A stretch of 64,000 nucleotides of DNA. Origin: Guyanagaster necrorhizus (Eukaryota; Basidiomycota; Agaricomycetes; Agaricales; Physalacriaceae). Below are positions 60,577-64,000 of the stretch, one piece after another; the first letter of the stretch is position 1, and each line of letters starts with the position of its first letter. The DNA is taken from NCBI RefSeq assembly GCF_019112545.1, contig NW_025064889.1:1-64000 (forward strand), read 5' to 3'. The translations under genes were made by a program, and so were the position numbers. The notes under the pieces were generated by a model. The model was not told where the DNA came from and did not search any database. It saw only the letters and a program-made list of their open reading frames with translations.

Positions 60577-61765
60577 GACCAAGGAGGAGAAGGGAAGTAA
60601 GCAAAGGGTGTACTATCGCAACAAGAAGTTCAAAGACGAGATCAAGTGGTACCCGTTCTGGACCCAGGAAGAGCTCCTCGCTCGCCAACGCCAACACGAC
60701 GCCTACATCGAGAAATATGTCGCCGAACAAGAGAAGATTATCGAGCAGAAGCTTGAGCCTCTCAAGCGAGCACAAGAAAGACATTGGCAGCAGAATATGC
60801 ACAGTGGCAACACCTATGCCTGCGGTTTCGAGACAAAATCTTTGGAGTACCTGCATCAAGAGCACTTGGAAGACAGAAGACTCAAAGGCAGGATTTACTA
60901 TCACAATAGAAAGTTCAAAGAGGAGGTTTCAACGCATCTAGAATGGTCACATCAAGAGCTCCTCGAGCGAACACGAGCACACGAGGCATTCATCAACAAC
61001 TATACTGCAAATGAGAAGCGCTACATAAAGAACCACATGAGGGAGTTTGAGGAGAACGAAAGGCGACAAAGAGAAGAACAGGCGCGGTTTTTCCAACAGC
61101 AGCGTTCAGAAGAAGAGGCCAGGAAACGGGCTGAGGAAGAGCAAAAACGATCAGAGTGGTATCAACAACAACGGCAACGGCAGGAGGACGAAAAGAAACA
61201 CGACGAAGATGCATATGCCTGACAGCAGTGGTGGTATAACTGTTACAGTCATTTTTATGAGGAAAAGAAGAGCTACAAGTCTTAGCAGAGTCATTGGGAG
61301 GAATATTCCAGGAGACGGACTCAAGGACAGACCCAAGGACAGCCGCGACAGGTCTTCGAGGAAGAGCGACAAAGAAGGGAGGAGGAATCGAGGGAAAGAC
61401 AGCGAAAAGAGGCGGAGGAAAGCGAACGCCTCAAACAACAGTACTACACGTCATACGAGGACGGCTGGTCTCCCAGAGGTGCTTGGAAGACAAAAACAAA
61501 CATTCTTTTAAACGACATTCCGTGGCCGACGCTGTATCGCCCCCAATCTGCAGACTCCATCACCTCAGAAGCTGTGACGGCTTTTTTCAAATATCTTGTC
61601 CCAACAAACTGGATATCGCTCAAGAGACGAATCCGCGCCGAGCTCCTCAGATGGCATAGCAACAAATTCCAGGCTGCGTTGAAGAACGTCGCATACAGCG
61701 ATAGGTTGGCCGTTCATGTGGCTGCAGAGGTAGTTGTCAGAGCGTTAAATGAAGTGAAAGAGTAA
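60577..61765 (+). pseudogene. Coiled-coil protein with a C-terminal RWHxxKF motif, two premature stops
   Basis: One frame from a splice acceptor at 60576 (CACAG) to TAA 61763-61765. Two copies of a ~45-residue unit occur (VYYRNKKFKDE at 60608 and RIYYHNRKFKEE at ~60,890), then long Glu/Arg/Gln coiled coil, and a C-terminal domain with AELLRWHSNKF near 61,640. That motif resembles the HPDKF loop of J-like domains found at the end of many fungal coiled-coil proteins. TGA at 61220-61222 and TAG at 61283-61285 interrupt the frame; both are explained by one C-to-T each. No intron removes them. A long N-terminal product could still be made. The start exon is unresolved. Confidence 0.6.
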
Positions 61766-61960
61766 TGCTCATTAGTTTTGCGAATCACAAGAGAGAACTG
61801 CGGGTGGCTGTGCTCCCGTTAACGTGGCGGCATTTCGAATTCACTTCTGTCACACAAAACTATCACAGCAAACTGATATGATTCTGCTTTGAGTGTTCGT
61901 CTACGAGGTTTTCCTTATGATAGTCCATGCTCTTACTGCTCGCACCGTAGACTGCTGAGG

Positions 61961-63241
61961 ATGCAAGAAACGACACTCCTCAATCCGGGACAGTTGCCAG
62001 AAGACATTATCGTCAGCGTTTTCCACGAGCTTCAGATAAGCAGTGATGCAGAAACGTTAAGCTCTTGTGCAGTAGTTTGCCGCTCATGGTCGCGCATTGC
62101 ACAAGACGCTTTGTTTGCCCGGTTCGATATCATCCTTGAGCCGGCCTACGTCCCAGTGTACAAGTTTCTCAGCTTTTTACCCGTTCCTGGAGGAACTCGC
62201 ACCATTGAAAATTTCATTGACTTCGTCAGCGCTAACCCTCGGATCTCCCACTTGGCGAGGAACCTACGGTTTCGGATTCCCGCCAAAACTTCGCTCTTGG
62301 ACGTCAACACGAACGTAGGGCCCATATTCTCCGTTCTCCGGCACCTTCACAAATTAAGGTCACTGTCGATAGACGCGAAGTGCTTCTGTGGTATAGCGCC
62401 AGACGCTATCCTATCACGGTGTTACACCATGACCAAGCTCAGTCTCCGTGACGTTGTCTTTCCTCATGTCGGAAAGCTCATGGAGTTGATATGTTGCTTG
62501 CCCATGTTAGAGGACCTAACATTGATTGGTAGCGGGCCGGCTGCTGTTTTTGAAGAGAGCATTGACATTCCTTGGGCCCTTCAGACTGTCCGGCCGCCTC
62601 TTCGACGCCTAGTTATTCATATGGGCCATACGGTGATCACCAGTCTCATAAACGATTCCTTGCTCTGTATCAACGGCTTGCGCCATCTGGATATTCTTTT
62701 CGTGGACGGTCTTAGTGAGGACGGTATACATTCTCTCGCTGAGTTGATAGACTTGAATACGTCCACTCTGCAGAGTCTATGTCTTCTGGATGGTCTCCCT
62801 CGTAGTATGTCCATTCTCCTCTTCAGATAGCGACAGCTAATTCTTCTAATAGATACTCTTCTGTCGCTTGTTCCGGCTATCCGGTTACAAAGCCTTGAGG
62901 TTTATCCCTTCCGTGGCGCCGTCCTCGAATTACTGACCGTCCTGCATGACATGTTTGCTGGCATAGCCGACAATACACTCGAAAACGTTACTATAGTTAT
63001 TGACGGAGACTACCTTCTCTATGAACTCGGCGAGCACTCTGCTGCATGGGAACGTCTACAGACATTACTATGCGGTTTCCCGAGGCTGCGAATGTTCAGC
63101 GTTCTCTTGATAAAAGAGTGTTATGAATACACCGTCACAGATCTGAGCTCATCATATGTGGCGGTGGCGGATTTGGAGGTACACCCAGCATTTTCAGAAT
63201 TGAGGAAGAACGGCAGAATGACCGTGGGCGAAAAGGTATAG
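61961..63241 (+). CDS. F-box protein with leucine-rich C-terminal region, two exons
   Basis: ATG 61961; exon 1 is 61961-62801, the intron 62802-62852 (51 bp, GTAGTA...AATAG), exon 2 is 62853-63241 ending in TAG. This gives 409 residues. The F-box is at residues ~10-52 (QLPEDIIVSVFHELQ, CAVVCRSWSRIAQD), followed by degenerate leucine-rich repeats (LRHLHKLRSLSIDA, LPMLEDLTLIG, LRHLDILFVDGLS, FPRLRMFSVLL). It probably serves as a substrate receptor of an SCF E3 ubiquitin ligase via Skp1; the substrate is unknown. The gene is intact. A TTG-initiated extension upstream is less likely because the ATG directly precedes the F-box. Confidence 0.85.
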
Positions 63242-63804
63242 CTGATGACCATCGCTCTCCTTATGAATGCTCATGGGTATTTTTCTCAGTTCATTGATGG
63301 CATTAACTTCGAATAATGGAACTGCACTTGATGAACTCTCAGGTCTCTGGTCCACGTAATGTATTTTATTATGGTCATAGAGTAGCGAAGGCATGCTAGC
63401 AGGTGGCCGTAATGTAACGCCCCAGGTAGTTCAAATGCGCCAAGTAGAGACGAATGGTGTGACAAGTATGTAAAACCGGACAGGCAAGGTCGGGCAGCAT
63501 CGTTGTACTTGTCTTTATCGCCCTCCCAGGAAAGCACCTAGTGGGGCTGGAGTATGGTAGAGATATTGGATAGAAATACCCTTTCTATTTGTTCTTATGT
63601 CATTCTACATGAAGAACGAGGAAAATATGCGTCACTTGCGTTTGTAAGCCAAATAAGGAAGCTTACTAGCTTCACTCGAACCACGGCCATCAATCCTCTG
63701 GCAACTGAACGCCCTACAATACACTATCAAAACTATTGTTGTAAGTCCCTTCTTCGCTCTCTCTGTCTCTAAATATCTTCCAATGTTGTTAAAAGCACTG
63801 CACC
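63242..63804. other. Intergenic between the F-box gene and the last partial gene
   Basis: Short frames on both strands only. GTAAGT near 63,739 and AAAAG near 63,796 could bound a 5'-UTR intron of the next gene. Confidence 0.35.
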
Positions 63805-64000
63805 ATGTCGCTGCCGACATCCAATACATCCTACAGAGCTCAAACGTCAGACGATTCTTGTTTCCCGCTTAATGAAGATTTGTTGAAAGGCGCATCTCCT
63901 GAAGAAAGACTTGAGCATCTCGTAAAAGAGATAAATATGCACCACATCGCCCATCGCCTCCGATGCTGCCTAACCTCAGTCATTTCGTCTCGCCTATCTC
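63805..64000 (+). CDS. Start of a protein gene, cut by the window edge
   Basis: ATG at 63805 in a good fungal context (GCACCATGTC) opens an uninterrupted 65-codon frame to the end of the window (MSLPTSNTSYRAQTSDD, then EDLLKGASPEERLEHLVKEI). CpG and codon use are host-like. Too short to assign a family. Confidence 0.5.
   Translation, partial: MSLPTSNTSYRAQTSDDSCFPLNEDLLKGASPEERLEHLVKEINMHHIAHRLRCCLTSVISSRLS

Overview
The window looks like nuclear DNA of a basidiomycete fungus, most probably an agaricomycete. The evidence is short introns of 50-57 bp in otherwise compact genes, F-box and MYND-finger genes of the kind expanded in mushroom-forming fungi, chromodomain-bearing Ty3/gypsy elements, and a pogo-type transposon. 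No bacterial features, tRNA, rRNA or CRISPR arrays were seen.

About 83% of the window (319 to ~53,030) is a nested retrotransposon block with very few CpG dinucleotides. Five copies belong to one chromovirus-like Ty3/gypsy family: A (319-8504, minus, one LTR truncated); G-D (8505-32630, plus, split in three); B (11520-20101, plus, inside G-D, TSD ACAAG); C (20427-28568, minus, inside G-D, TSD CAAGC); and E (38255-47241, plus, TSD AAAAC, with its 3' LTR interrupted by a ~970-bp insert). G-D itself sits in the gag of a second gypsy family, F (32631-37449), which also carries a 217-bp solo LTR (TSD ATTTC). E split a decayed coiled-coil/zinc-cluster gene on the minus strand. Further right come a complete but dead pogo/Tigger-like DNA transposon (48409-50794, TA target duplication) inside a third minus-strand gypsy gag (H, 50797-53006). 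All coding sequences in the block are dead. Most premature stops fit C-to-T change on either strand (CGA to TGA, CAG to TAG, TGG to TAG or TGA), as expected from RIP-like mutation or deamination of methylated CpG.

Two features of the A/B/C/G-D/E family stand out. First, the 13 bases next to the 5' LTR are complementary to a 13-base site inside the same element's LTR, 33-34 bp downstream of a TATA box. The two sites co-vary between subfamilies, so the family should prime reverse transcription from its own RNA 5' end, as Tf1/sushi elements do. Second, all four copies with an intact 5' end carry a conserved small ORF (~80 codons) with one hydrophobic helix between the primer site and gag. I do not recognise it.

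From ~53,030 to the end the DNA is host-like and CpG-normal. It holds a degraded F-box-like gene (minus, ~54.2-55.2 kb), a small unknown ORF (56.4-56.9 kb), a CpG-retaining solo-LTR copy (57063-57269), an intact four-exon MYND-finger gene (57781-59707), a coiled-coil gene broken by two stops (60577-61765), an intact two-exon F-box/LRR-like gene (61961-63241), and the start of another gene (63805 to the end).
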